Below are positions 1 through 8,129 of a DNA stretch of 25,408 nucleotides, piece by piece. Each line of letters opens with the position of its first letter. The first letter of the stretch is position 1. The translations under genes and the position numbers were made by a program. Under the pieces are notes generated by a model, which ran no database searches, had not been told where the DNA came from, and saw nothing but the letters and a program-made list of their open reading frames with translations. Source of the stretch: an uncultured Pseudogracilibacillus sp. (GTDB taxonomy: Bacteria > Bacillota > Bacilli > Bacillales > Amphibacillaceae); assembly GCA_937960785.1 (NCBI GenBank), contig CALGOZ010000022.1, positions 1 through 25,408 of the forward strand, written 5' to 3'.

Positions 1-137
1 GCTGCAACGATATGAGTTATTGGATACGCCTCTCCATCTAGCGTATATGTTCCCCAATCAAAAGAAATCGATAAGATAACAATAAAAATTGGTATTAACA
101 AAATCCGAGATATTGTAATTTTATTAGGCAAATTCAT
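1..137 (-). CDS. pgsA: Phosphatidylglycerophosphate synthase PgsA, N-terminal part (runs off the left edge)
   Basis: Only the first 45 codons are in the window. The minus-strand ATG at 137 follows the purine-rich stretch AAGGTTGAGGAAA. The translation begins MNLPNKITISRILLIPIFI, continues with a hydrophobic first membrane helix and then DWGTYTL. This matches the N-terminus of CDP-diacylglycerol-glycerol-3-phosphate 3-phosphatidyltransferase of Bacillus, the membrane enzyme that makes phosphatidylglycerophosphate, the precursor of phosphatidylglycerol and cardiolipin. The catalytic CDP-alcohol phosphatidyltransferase motif lies beyond the edge, so identity rests on the N-terminus and on position: pgsA follows rodZ (ymfM) in B. 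subtilis. A terminator-like hairpin lies between rodZ and this gene. Confidence 0.85.
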   Translation of the reverse strand, partial: MNLPNKITISRILLIPIFIVILSISFDWGTYTLDGEAYPITHIVA

Positions 138-160
138 TTTCCTCAACCTTTCTTCCCCGT

Positions 161-194
161 TAAAAATCCCCCCTTCCAACTACGAGAGGGGGGG
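161..194 (-). terminator. Probable intrinsic terminator after rodZ
   Basis: On the minus strand a C-run with T (CCCCCCT, 193-187) pairs with AGGGGGG (174-168) across a 12-base loop, and is followed by ATTTTTA (167-161). It lies 48 bases past the rodZ stop and 24 bases before the pgsA start. It would separate pgsA from the rodZ transcript or reduce readthrough into it. Confidence 0.6.
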
Positions 195-242
195 TGAAAA
201 TCTTTGTAATGATCGTTTGTGGAATGATTTTAAATCGTTACA

Positions 243-1115
243 TTATTCTCGTTTTTCAAAATTTATGAGAAGCTTTTGATGCACTCGTTCGTTTGGATCG
301 ACGGGATATTCCATTTCAGTATCGTTTATTTTTACTGTTAAGCCTGAAGTATTTCCGATATTTAAAAAGACATTTCCTTGATCCGATAAATCGAACGGCT
401 CAATTGTCGCATTTGGTTGTAGAATTCCGTCGAAATAAGTTGTACCACTTTCGCCGACAATTGATACATACGCATCAGCTGTAACATCAAACGTTAAAAT
501 AAGTTCATCTTCAGTATGGTAAAACGTTAATTCAGATTCAGGAGAATTGCCTGTTCCTACTTCATTTACTTCAAATTCATCCTCTTCTAATTCTTCCTCT
601 TCTTCAACTTCCTCCTCCTCATCTTCCTCTTCATCGCTTACCGGCTTTTGACTTTCGGATTGGTTTATATCGCGAATGATTTCATCCGATTCGCTTGGCG
701 TCGTACCCCCAGGGCCATCGGTTGTCAAGGCTTTTTGGGTTAACATCCAGGCGATTAATAATACACCGACAATAAGGACGATTACGATAATCGTTGGAAA
801 AAGTGATAAAAAAGAGGATCCTTTCGGCATTTGCATCCGTCGTGTGCGTCTTACTTGTGTATACTGTGTTGTATCTTCTTCGTCATTTACAGTAAGTTGA
901 TCAAATTGTTGTAACAACGCTTCGTAATCCATATTTAATACGATAGCATATTCTTTTATAAACGCTCGGGCATAAAATCGGCCGGGTAAACTGCTAAAGT
1001 TATTATCTTCAATCGCTTGAAGATAACGTTTTTGGATTTTTGTCATTTCTTGAATATCATCGAGCGTTAATTGTTGGGCTTCCCGTTCTTCTTTTAACAT
1101 ATGACCGATTTCCAT
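243..1115 (-). CDS. rodZ: RodZ family cell-shape protein (YmfM), HTH plus transmembrane segment
   Basis: 290 residues in the RodZ order. A cytoplasmic Cro/CI-type helix-turn-helix domain covers about residues 1-70 (GHMLKEEREAQQLTLDDI at the first helices). A basic stretch (RRTRR, 89-93) is followed by one transmembrane helix at about 106-125, then a linker, then a C-terminal beta domain (about 195-290, DUF4115-like). RodZ family proteins link MreB filaments to the cell-wall elongation machinery. The linker at about 161-184 is almost entirely Glu/Asp, longer and more acidic than I would expect. The ATG is preceded by GGAAGGTG. It lies 18 bases after ymfK and before pgsA, the B. subtilis order. 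Whether the HTH binds DNA cannot be judged here. Confidence 0.9.
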   Translation of the reverse strand: MEIGHMLKEEREAQQLTLDDIQEMTKIQKRYLQAIEDNNFSSLPGRFYARAFIKEYAIVLNMDYEALLQQFDQLTVNDEEDTTQYTQVRRTRRMQMPKGSSFLSLFPTIIVIVLIVGVLLIAWMLTQKALTTDGPGGTTPSESDEIIRDINQSESQKPVSDEEEDEEEEVEEEEELEEDEFEVNEVGTGNSPESELTFYHTEDELILTFDVTADAYVSIVGESGTTYFDGILQPNATIEPFDLSDQGNVFLNIGNTSGLTVKINDTEMEYPVDPNERVHQKLLINFEKRE

Positions 1116-1133
1116 TGTTGAACACCTTCCATA

Positions 1134-1916
1134 TTAAAATTCAAACATATTTTCATCAGGTAAAAAATCTGGCTCGATTGTATCGTACGTAATTTCTTCA
1201 TCTTTGTCGCGTCGGATTTCGATTATGTAATCAAAATCTTTCATCGAGTATTCGGTATTTTGTACAAATATGTCCGGATGTTCGATGACTTTAATTGCCG
1301 GTAATTGCATAATTTCACGAATCAATTGCCAATGCTGTTCATCGGCTCGTTGTTTTGAAACAACACCATCGATAATATAAATGTAATCTTCACCGTATTC
1401 ACCATCGATTAACTGTTTTCGTACAGTTTGCTTTAATAATGTACTCGATACGAACAACCATTTTTTATTCGCACTGACACTTCCGGCAACGATCGATTCA
1501 GTTTTACCAACCCTAGGCATACCTCTTACACCAATTAATTTATGACCTTCCGCTTTAAATAATTCGGCTAAAAAATCGACGAGAATTCCGAACTCTTCGC
1601 GAATGAAGCGGACTGTTTTTCGATCTTCCCGATCACGGTGGATATATTTCCCGTGTCGAACAGCTAAAATGTCTAATACTTCCGGTTTTCGCAATTTTGT
1701 TTTTTCGATGGAATCTAGGTTATCTAAAATGGTTTGCAATCGTTCGATGTTTTCGTCATGTTGCGACAATAATAACATGCCACGACGGGAATCTTCAATG
1801 CCATTTATCATCATAATATTAATTGATAACATTCCTAATAAGGATGAAATATCTCCCAACATACCTGGTCGGTTATATTGTAACTCATATTCAAAATACC
1901 ATTCTGTTTTTTCCAT
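1134..1916 (-). CDS. ymfK: YmfK, DUF3388 protein with ACT-like N-terminus and P-loop-like motif
   Basis: 260 residues. Position and sequence match B. subtilis YmfK (DUF3388), whose function I do not know. The N-terminal about 75 residues (YELQYNRPGMLGDISSLLGM, then a hydrophobic strand IMMINGI) look like an ACT-type regulatory fold. The second half carries GMPRVGKT (132-139), a Walker A-like sequence, and YIYIID (178-183), which could serve as Walker B, so nucleotide binding is plausible. No membrane segment or signal peptide is visible. The ATG follows AATGAGG, and a good sigma-A promoter lies 37 bases upstream (1953-1981). The gene probably starts a ymfK-rodZ transcript, since ymfJ upstream has its own terminator. 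The ACT and P-loop readings are by eye. Confidence 0.85.
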   Translation of the reverse strand: MEKTEWYFEYELQYNRPGMLGDISSLLGMLSINIMMINGIEDSRRGMLLLSQHDENIERLQTILDNLDSIEKTKLRKPEVLDILAVRHGKYIHRDREDRKTVRFIREEFGILVDFLAELFKAEGHKLIGVRGMPRVGKTESIVAGSVSANKKWLFVSSTLLKQTVRKQLIDGEYGEDYIYIIDGVVSKQRADEQHWQLIREIMQLPAIKVIEHPDIFVQNTEYSMKDFDYIIEIRRDKDEEITYDTIEPDFLPDENMFEF

Positions 1917-1952
1917 GATTGTACCTCATTCCATAACGATTCCATCTTCTTA

Positions 1953-1981
1953 ATTTTACCTAATACAACGTATAATTGCAA
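1953..1981 (-). promoter_or_regulatory. Sigma-A type promoter for ymfK-rodZ
   Basis: On the minus strand TTGCAA (1981-1976), a 17-base spacer and TAAAAT (1958-1953) closely match the housekeeping consensus. It lies 37 bases before the ymfK start and just after the ymfJ terminator, so it would restart transcription for ymfK and rodZ. Confidence 0.65.
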
Positions 1982-2023
1982 TATAATATGGTAAAGAAAG
2001 GGATAGGAATACTTTTTTATATT

Positions 2024-2068
2024 TAAGAATAAAAAAAGCAGGAAAGATCTTCATCCTTCCTTGCTTTC
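2024..2068 (-). terminator. Intrinsic terminator after ymfJ
   Basis: On the minus strand AAAGCAAGGAAG pairs with CTTTCCTGCTTT (one bulge), followed by a run of seven T residues and further T-rich sequence. The hairpin starts about 12 bases after the ymfJ stop codon. Confidence 0.75.
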
Positions 2069-2080
2069 AAAAGTTCCTTT

Positions 2081-2329
2081 CTATTCCTCATTTACTAATT
2101 TAATCATCGTACTTGCAATAGCCCGTTGTTCTTCTTCAGAAGCTACATTCCACAACTCTTTTAACACTTTTTCCTCTTTATTCTCCGGAGTGACGTATTC
2201 ACTTAAGTAATCACCGATATGTTGGGCAATATCGGTCATTTTCTCATTGGACATACCACGGTCTTTCGCCGCTTCTACACGATTAGATAAAAATTGTTTC
2301 CATGTTGAAAAATCATCCAATACAGACAT
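2081..2329 (-). CDS. ymfJ: YmfJ, DUF3243 family small protein
   Basis: 82 residues, soluble and acidic, predicted mostly helical. The segments MSVLDDFSTWKQFL near the N-terminus and LWNVASEEEQRAIASTMIKL near the C-terminus are typical of the DUF3243 family (B. subtilis YmfJ, about 85 residues). No catalytic motif is evident and I know no established function. The start is fixed by a near-perfect AAGGAGG seven bases before the ATG. It lies 71 bases after ymfI, with no terminator between, and has its own terminator at 2024-2068, so it is probably the last gene of the ymfF-ymfH-ymfI-ymfJ unit. Confidence 0.88.
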   Translation of the reverse strand: MSVLDDFSTWKQFLSNRVEAAKDRGMSNEKMTDIAQHIGDYLSEYVTPENKEEKVLKELWNVASEEEQRAIASTMIKLVNEE

Positions 2330-2400
2330 CCTACCACCTCCTTGATTTTATTTAAGGATAGTATGGATTAGTCTATATTGAATTATGCACCGATACATTG

Positions 2401-3114
2401 TTATCCCGGAGACCAACCGCCGGCAATATTAATGATTTCCCCTTGGATATAATTTGACTTTTCATCCATTAGAAAACTAACCGTATGAGCGACCTCCGAT
2501 GTCATTCCTGCACGATGGAGAGGAATTTGAGAAATAATTAATTCTTTTTCCACATGTTCGTTCATTTTCGTATCGATAAAGCCAGGACTTACTGCATTAA
2601 CTGAAATTCCAGAAGGACCTACTTCTTTTGCTAACGCCTTTATAAAACTATTTTGCGCACCTTTAACTGAAGAATAAATCACTTCATTACTTGCGCCTAC
2701 ATCTCCCCAAATCGAAGTTATAAAAATAATTTTTCCCTTTTGTTTCTTTAGCATTTCCGGCAAAAAGTATTTCGTCACAAGCCAGGGTGCTTTGACATGT
2801 AAATGAAGCATCGCATCCATTTCCGCCTCTGTCGTATCATGAAATAAGCCGAAATGCGCCATACCACTTACATAAATAATCGCATCGACAGGAAAGACAA
2901 CTTCATCGCACAATTTATGCACGGCACTAGAAAGGGTTAAGTCCGCTTGGATAATTTGTAATATTTGTTCTTCATTTATTTTTTTAACGAGGGTTTCCAT
3001 CGCTTGTCGATTGCGATTGTAATGTAATAATAACGAATACCCATCTTCTGCTAACTGTTGACTAATTGCCGAACCAATGTCCCCACTTGCACCTAAAATT
3101 AATACATTATGCAT
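2401..3114 (-). CDS. ymfI: YmfI, short-chain dehydrogenase/reductase family protein
   Basis: 237 residues with a Rossmann fold. The dinucleotide-binding glycine motif is GASGDIG (8-14), Asp58 follows the third strand (QADL), the catalytic triad is Ser134, Tyr147 and Lys151 (YSSVK), and the end IAGGWSPG resembles FabG-type enzymes. The usual NNAG motif reads YVSG (81-84), a variation to note. The protein should be a cytosolic NAD(P)(H)-dependent oxidoreductase; its substrate cannot be deduced and a 3-oxoacyl-ACP reductase label is only by similarity. It starts three bases after the ymfH stop, so it is translated from the same mRNA as the two M16 proteins, as in B. subtilis. Confidence 0.88.
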   Translation of the reverse strand: MHNVLILGASGDIGSAISQQLAEDGYSLLLHYNRNRQAMETLVKKINEEQILQIIQADLTLSSAVHKLCDEVVFPVDAIIYVSGMAHFGLFHDTTEAEMDAMLHLHVKAPWLVTKYFLPEMLKKQKGKIIFITSIWGDVGASNEVIYSSVKGAQNSFIKALAKEVGPSGISVNAVSPGFIDTKMNEHVEKELIISQIPLHRAGMTSEVAHTVSFLMDEKSNYIQGEIINIAGGWSPG

Positions 3115-3117
3115 TGT

Positions 3118-4404
3118 TTACGTCCCTTTTTCAATAATGAAAGTTGTTATCCGCTCTTCATCAATCCAATCATGAATATACTTGTTAACTTCATCGGTCG
3201 TAATCGATTGAATCGTTGAAAGAACAGAAAAATAATCAACGCCTGCAAAGTAATAATGTAAATAGTTGCTAGCGATTTGCTCCAACGAATTCATTTCCCG
3301 TAATGTTTCACCAATTTTTTTACGTTGTAGCCGTTCGACGGTTTCTCGATCGATTTCGAGCGTTTTTGTTTGTTGTAATAGTTGTTTAATTGTTTGTTCA
3401 AAGCCTTTTACATCGTCAGTATGACTACCGATTAACGTAAAATTGTACATTTCTTCAACTGTCGTACTATATTCAAAACTATCATCAATTAATTGCTTTT
3501 TATTTAAGGTTTCGTAAAATTGACCTGATTCTGAAAAGAAATAATCCAAGACAAGGTCTTGAATCACTTCTTGTCGCAGTAATGCTTCCCCCTCTAGTCG
3601 TTGTTCTTTTTCTTTTATTCCGAGCATCACTTTCGGTCGTGATACAGGTAAGGAGATCCTCTCGTGTTTTTTGTTTACTTCCGTTGGCTCGGTTGGAAAG
3701 AAAACATCGATTTTTTCTTTCGGCTTAAAACTTTTTTTCCCTTGATTTGCTTCGATTAACTTCATTAACGTCTGTTCATCAAAATTGCCTGTCACAAATA
3801 AAGCCATATTACTCGGGTGATAAAAGGTTTCATAACATATATATAAATCTTCTTTCGTAATTTTATTAATCGATGAAACTGTACCGGCGATATCGATATT
3901 AATCGGTAAAGCCTCGTACATATTTTTTATCGTACCCATAAATGAACGCCAACCTGGCTGATCGTCATACATTTTAATTTCTTGGGCGATAATTCCTTTT
4001 TCTTTTTCTACAGAAGCATCGGAAAAATAAGGCTCTTGTACAAAATCAAGAAGCAATTCGACATTTTCTTCAACATGTTCAATCGTAGAAAATAGATAAG
4101 CCGTTTTTGAAAAGGATGTATAAGCATTAGGTGAGGCACCTAATTTCGTAAAATCAGTAAATATATCGTGGTCTTCTTTTTCAAATAATTTGTGCTCAAG
4201 AAAATGAGCGATTCCATCGGGTACGGTAATCCGCTCCTGTTGATTAAGCGGAGTAAACGTATTATGCATCGATCCATAATCGGTCATAAAGATGGCATAA
4301 GATTTTGCTCTTTGACGCTTCGGTAATAAAAAAACAGACAGTCCATTTTCTAACTCTTTTTTAAATAATGTTTCATCTAGTTGTTCATAATGAATTTGTT
4401 CCAT
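3118..4404 (-). CDS. ymfH: YmfH, M16 family zinc metallopeptidase-like protein (active-site bearing partner)
   Basis: 428 residues from the ATG at 4404. A GTG at 4413 in frame is possible, but AGGTGA spaced five bases before the ATG makes ATG better. The inverted zinc motif HFLEH is present (67-71), with the downstream acidic ligand probably Glu142 in AQEIKMYDD, so catalytic residues appear intact. The second half is the usual M16 C-terminal domain. The 5' end overlaps the end of ymfF by about 20 bases, which suggests translational coupling. YmfF lacks the zinc motif, so the pair resembles M16 heterodimers of one active and one inactive subunit. Cytoplasmic; no signal peptide. Natural substrate unknown. 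Confidence 0.88.
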   Translation of the reverse strand: MEQIHYEQLDETLFKKELENGLSVFLLPKRQRAKSYAIFMTDYGSMHNTFTPLNQQERITVPDGIAHFLEHKLFEKEDHDIFTDFTKLGASPNAYTSFSKTAYLFSTIEHVEENVELLLDFVQEPYFSDASVEKEKGIIAQEIKMYDDQPGWRSFMGTIKNMYEALPINIDIAGTVSSINKITKEDLYICYETFYHPSNMALFVTGNFDEQTLMKLIEANQGKKSFKPKEKIDVFFPTEPTEVNKKHERISLPVSRPKVMLGIKEKEQRLEGEALLRQEVIQDLVLDYFFSESGQFYETLNKKQLIDDSFEYSTTVEEMYNFTLIGSHTDDVKGFEQTIKQLLQQTKTLEIDRETVERLQRKKIGETLREMNSLEQIASNYLHYYFAGVDYFSVLSTIQSITTDEVNKYIHDWIDEERITTFIIEKGT

Positions 4405-5689
4405 CTTCGTCACCTACCTCACTTCGTAACAAATAAATCGTATCGAGGTTTACTTTGTTACTAACGGCAATTACCTCTTCTTTCGTTACTTGTTCAATTT
4501 CTTTAAAAAACTCTTCTGGGAGTCGTTCTTTTTTTCCGATTACTTGTTGGTATAAGAGTTCGACTGTTCCACTAGGACTGTCGAGCGTCTCTTTAACGCT
4601 ATTAATTATCAATGTTTTAACATTTTCAAGCTCGTCTTCCGAAAAATCCCCTTTACGAATCTTATCTAGCTCCGTTTGAATTATGGAGGAAGCTTTTTCA
4701 TAATCCCTTGCTTCAATCCCACTTGCAACTAACATCAAGCCGGCATGACTTTCGATATTCGATACGACATAATAGGCTAAACTATTTCTTTCCCGAACAT
4801 TTATGAATAATTTTGAGTTTGGAAAGGCACCGAACAATCCGTTAAATACTTGTAAGGCCGGATAATCTTCATCGCTATACAGCACATTCGTTCGATAACC
4901 GATATGCAGTTTAGCTTGGTTAATTGAATCAGTTTCGATGATCTCCTTCGGATTTTCCACTTTTTGTATAATTACTTTTTCTTCTGTAGTTGTTTGTTTA
5001 AAGTCGGTTTCACGTTTAAACAATTGGGTTATTTTTTGTTCAAAGTCATCGACCTTGAAATCCCCAAGAACATAAAGATCGAATTCATCTTCTTGAATCA
5101 TTTGTTTGTAATAGAGATACATATTTTCTCCAACGAGAGAAGCTAAATCTTCTACATATCCATCTTTATGAAGGGAAAAAGGTTCTCCCTTATACATTTC
5201 ATCGAAAAGACGTTGATTCGCATAGGCAATTTTGTTATCGTAAACAGCTTGAATTGTATTTTCGAGGCGCTTTTTCTCTCTTTCGACAACCGAATTGGGA
5301 AAAGCTTCTCCTTCGATATTAGGTTCATACAACAATTCGTGAAAAAGCTGTAACACTTCTTCCGTTAACCCATCTTCTCCGGGAATATAGGTTTCGTTAG
5401 CAAATTCCAATTGAAGATGAAAAATACTCCGGGAACCTTTTTTGGCCGTCGTTGTATGCAATGTTGCCCCATATAATTCATCGAGCTTTTCACGTAATGT
5501 TTTTTCTGATGGATAACGCTTCGTTCCTTGTTTTAAAAGTAAAGCTAAAAGAGCCCGTTTCGTTACGGTTTCTCTAGTTAGTGGTGCATTTCCTTTGAGA
5601 ACAAGGGTGATCGTCTTAAATTTATCCGTCGGAATAAAATGAAAGCGAAATCCGTCTCTTTCAACTTTATGAACTTTACACTCTTCCAT
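4385..5689 (-). CDS. ymfF: YmfF, M16 family protein without the zinc-binding motif
   Basis: 434 residues, M16 fold by overall pattern (repeated alpha/beta halves; the segment SLAYYVVSNIESHAGLMLVASGIE is typical of the M16 C-terminal domain). In the N-terminal region where HxxEH would lie the sequence reads KLDELYGATLHTTTAKKGSR, so the zinc ligands are missing and it should be proteolytically inactive by itself. It sits directly upstream of ymfH with overlapping ends, consistent with an obligate non-catalytic partner. The ATG at 5689 is preceded by AGGTGA. In B. subtilis the neighbours between spoIIIE and ymfF include a GntR-type regulator and other ymf genes; these are not present here. Confidence 0.87.
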   Translation of the reverse strand: MEECKVHKVERDGFRFHFIPTDKFKTITLVLKGNAPLTRETVTKRALLALLLKQGTKRYPSEKTLREKLDELYGATLHTTTAKKGSRSIFHLQLEFANETYIPGEDGLTEEVLQLFHELLYEPNIEGEAFPNSVVEREKKRLENTIQAVYDNKIAYANQRLFDEMYKGEPFSLHKDGYVEDLASLVGENMYLYYKQMIQEDEFDLYVLGDFKVDDFEQKITQLFKRETDFKQTTTEEKVIIQKVENPKEIIETDSINQAKLHIGYRTNVLYSDEDYPALQVFNGLFGAFPNSKLFINVRERNSLAYYVVSNIESHAGLMLVASGIEARDYEKASSIIQTELDKIRKGDFSEDELENVKTLIINSVKETLDSPSGTVELLYQQVIGKKERLPEEFFKEIEQVTKEEVIAVSNKVNLDTIYLLRSEVGDEDGTNSL

Positions 5690-5741
5690 CTTGTTTTCAC
5701 CTAACCTTTACGTCATTATTGTATTATTTTATCCGAACTAC

Positions 5742-7982
5742 TTATGATTCATCCTTCGATACGGTTTCAATTAATACATCTCGTGGACGATTTCCTTCGT
5801 AAGGGCCTACGATTCCCCGCTCTTCCATCGCATCGATTAATCGAGCAGCCCGGTTATATCCAATCCGAAAACGTCTTTGTAACATTGAGACGCTAGCACT
5901 TTGCATCTCTACGACGAATTGAACAGCTTCTTCAAAAAGCTCATCAACCTCTTCTTCGAAGGCATCACTTTGTTCATCGGGAATCATCGTTTCATCGTAA
6001 TTTGCTTCTTGTTGAGCTTTACAGTGATTTACGACACGGTCGACTTCATCGTCCGATACAAAGGCACCTTGAACTCGAATTGGCTTCGACTTACCAACCG
6101 GAATATAAAGCATATCGCCTCGGCCCAATAATTTTTCCGCTCCAGCCATATCTAAAATCGTTCGAGAATCTACTTGTGAAGATACACTAAAGGCAATTCG
6201 GGAAGGGATATTCGCCTTTATAACACCGGTTATAACGTCGACGGAAGGACGTTGGGTAGCGATGATTAAATGGATTCCTGCAGCACGGGCCATTTGAGCA
6301 AGGCGAGTAATGGAATCTTCTACATCACTTGATGCAACCATCATTAAATCAGCTAACTCATCAATTAAAACGACGATATATGGTAGTAATGGCTCCTTTT
6401 CGCCTGTTCGTTCATTTTGTTCATGAATATATTTATTGTAAGCCTCGATATTTCGCGTACCAGTTTCCGAAAAGAGCTCATAACGTTCATCCATCTCTAG
6501 CACAATTTTTCGTAAGGCTAGGGAGGCTTTTTTCGGATCAGTCACTACTGGTGTAAGTAAATGTGGAATTCCGTTATACATATTTAATTCTACTTTTTTC
6601 GGGTCGATCATCATCATTTTTACTTCACTTGGCTTTGCCCGCATTAAAATTGATAAAATAATTCCATTTATACAAACACTTTTCCCGCTTCCTGTCGCCC
6701 CTGCAATTAATAGGTGGGGCATTTTATTTAGCTCCCCCGTAATAACTTCACCGGAAATATCCCGTCCTAAAGCGAAAAGTAACTTTTTCGTCGGCTGTTG
6801 CTCAAATTCCAACACTTCTCTTAACGTTACAGTCGTAACGTCGCTATTTGGAATTTCAATCCCTATTGCTGATTTTCCGGGAATCGGCGCTTCAATACGA
6901 ATATCTTGTGCAGCTAAAGCCAAGGCTAAATCATCTTGTAAATTTAAAATTCGACTTACCTTTACCCCTGCTTCGGGATACACTTCATATCTCGTTACAG
7001 CTGGTCCTACATGGGCCTTTGTAATCGTTGCTTGTACACCAAAACTTTCGAACGTTTTTTCCAGTGTTTCGACGGTTTCTTTTATTTTTCCTTTATTCTG
7101 TCGCTTGGTCTTTATTTTCGGTAACGTAAGTAATTCGATACTCGGAAGCTCATAATCTTCATCATCATTAGTTAAAACTGAAATCGGATGGGAATCCTTT
7201 TCTTCTCTATTTTCTTCGGGGACAACCAAATCATCCATTTCTTCCTCGGCATATTGGACGGCGAAAGGTTTTTCTTCTGCCTCGGAAAAAGTTTCATTAC
7301 TTTCGTATGAATCGCCAGCAACCATTGCGAAATCCTCTTCCGGAGTTGGTTCTTCTACGATATCTTTTTCTTGTCTTTCTTTTATCGTAGCTTTTATACC
7401 TTGACTGACTGAATGTAAACGATTTATTACTTGTTCAAAAGAAAGATTCGTTAAAAATAATAGACCAATTAACAAGGAAAAAACGGCGACAATTTTTGCT
7501 CCGGCAAAAGAAAACAAATAGTACGTAACAGTAAGTAAAAGAGCACCCACAATGCCACCGCCTAATTGGCTACTGACGCCAACTCCTTTAATATAAAGCA
7601 CAAAATGTTCCCACGAACGTTTTAAAATCGACGTCTCTTGAAGATCGATTTGTAATCGTTCAAACGTATAAATATGTGTAAATAGTAAAACTCCTAAAAA
7701 AATAAGAAAAAAACCAAACTTCCGCTTCGTTAAGAAGACAAAGGTTCGTCGTTTTACTACATAATAAACACCAATTATTAGCAACAAAATCGAAGCGATA
7801 AAGTACCAAATTCCGAACAATAAGCGAAAGCTATTTTCTAATAATTGTGGAACGAAGCCATCGCTAATCATTGAAGCGCCGCTTCCGAATATTGCTAAAA
7901 ATATAAATAATAATCCTAGTAGTTCTAATTTAAACTGTTTTTTGATTGATGTTTTTCTTTTTCTTTTTTTCTTTTTTGCCAC
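5742..7982 (-). CDS. spoIIIE: DNA translocase SpoIIIE/FtsK
   Basis: 746 residues from a GTG start (GGAG about 11 bases upstream). The N-terminus is Lys/Arg-rich, then four or five membrane helices lie within about 20-180, followed by an acidic, poorly conserved linker (about 200-290). The FtsK/SpoIIIE motor follows, with Walker A GATGSGKS (428-435) and Walker B-like VVLIDELADL (about 537-546). The C-terminal winged-helix gamma domain (about 675-746, RRFRIGYNRAARLIDAMEERG) reads chromosome orientation sequences in this family. The protein pumps double-stranded DNA across the division septum and moves the forespore chromosome in spore formers. Membrane helices and the position next to tepA favour SpoIIIE over the soluble paralogue SftA. 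Confidence 0.95.
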   Translation of the reverse strand: MAKKKKRKRKTSIKKQFKLELLGLLFIFLAIFGSGASMISDGFVPQLLENSFRLLFGIWYFIASILLLIIGVYYVVKRRTFVFLTKRKFGFFLIFLGVLLFTHIYTFERLQIDLQETSILKRSWEHFVLYIKGVGVSSQLGGGIVGALLLTVTYYLFSFAGAKIVAVFSLLIGLLFLTNLSFEQVINRLHSVSQGIKATIKERQEKDIVEEPTPEEDFAMVAGDSYESNETFSEAEEKPFAVQYAEEEMDDLVVPEENREEKDSHPISVLTNDDEDYELPSIELLTLPKIKTKRQNKGKIKETVETLEKTFESFGVQATITKAHVGPAVTRYEVYPEAGVKVSRILNLQDDLALALAAQDIRIEAPIPGKSAIGIEIPNSDVTTVTLREVLEFEQQPTKKLLFALGRDISGEVITGELNKMPHLLIAGATGSGKSVCINGIILSILMRAKPSEVKMMMIDPKKVELNMYNGIPHLLTPVVTDPKKASLALRKIVLEMDERYELFSETGTRNIEAYNKYIHEQNERTGEKEPLLPYIVVLIDELADLMMVASSDVEDSITRLAQMARAAGIHLIIATQRPSVDVITGVIKANIPSRIAFSVSSQVDSRTILDMAGAEKLLGRGDMLYIPVGKSKPIRVQGAFVSDDEVDRVVNHCKAQQEANYDETMIPDEQSDAFEEEVDELFEEAVQFVVEMQSASVSMLQRRFRIGYNRAARLIDAMEERGIVGPYEGNRPRDVLIETVSKDES

Positions 7983-8037
7983 GAATCGTTCACTCCATCT
8001 ATTTCCCTAGCGTTTCATTTATCGATAACCGTTCTTT

Positions 8038-8062
8038 TAATCTTTATCTAGTATAACATAAT
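8038..8062 (-). promoter_or_regulatory. Candidate extended -10 promoter for spoIIIE
   Basis: The minus strand has TGTTATACT, an extended -10 element (TATACT at 8055-8050), 68 bases before the spoIIIE GTG. No good -35 is found at 17 bases; TTGTTT lies at 14 bases. It is the only promoter-like signal in the 147-base gap between tepA and spoIIIE, where I see no tepA terminator. Confidence 0.45.
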
Positions 8063-8129
8063 TGAAGATAAACAAGGGAGTGGGCTTCGGGCAAATTCTT
8101 TCGAGTCTCTCGTTAATTAAACTGTTACT

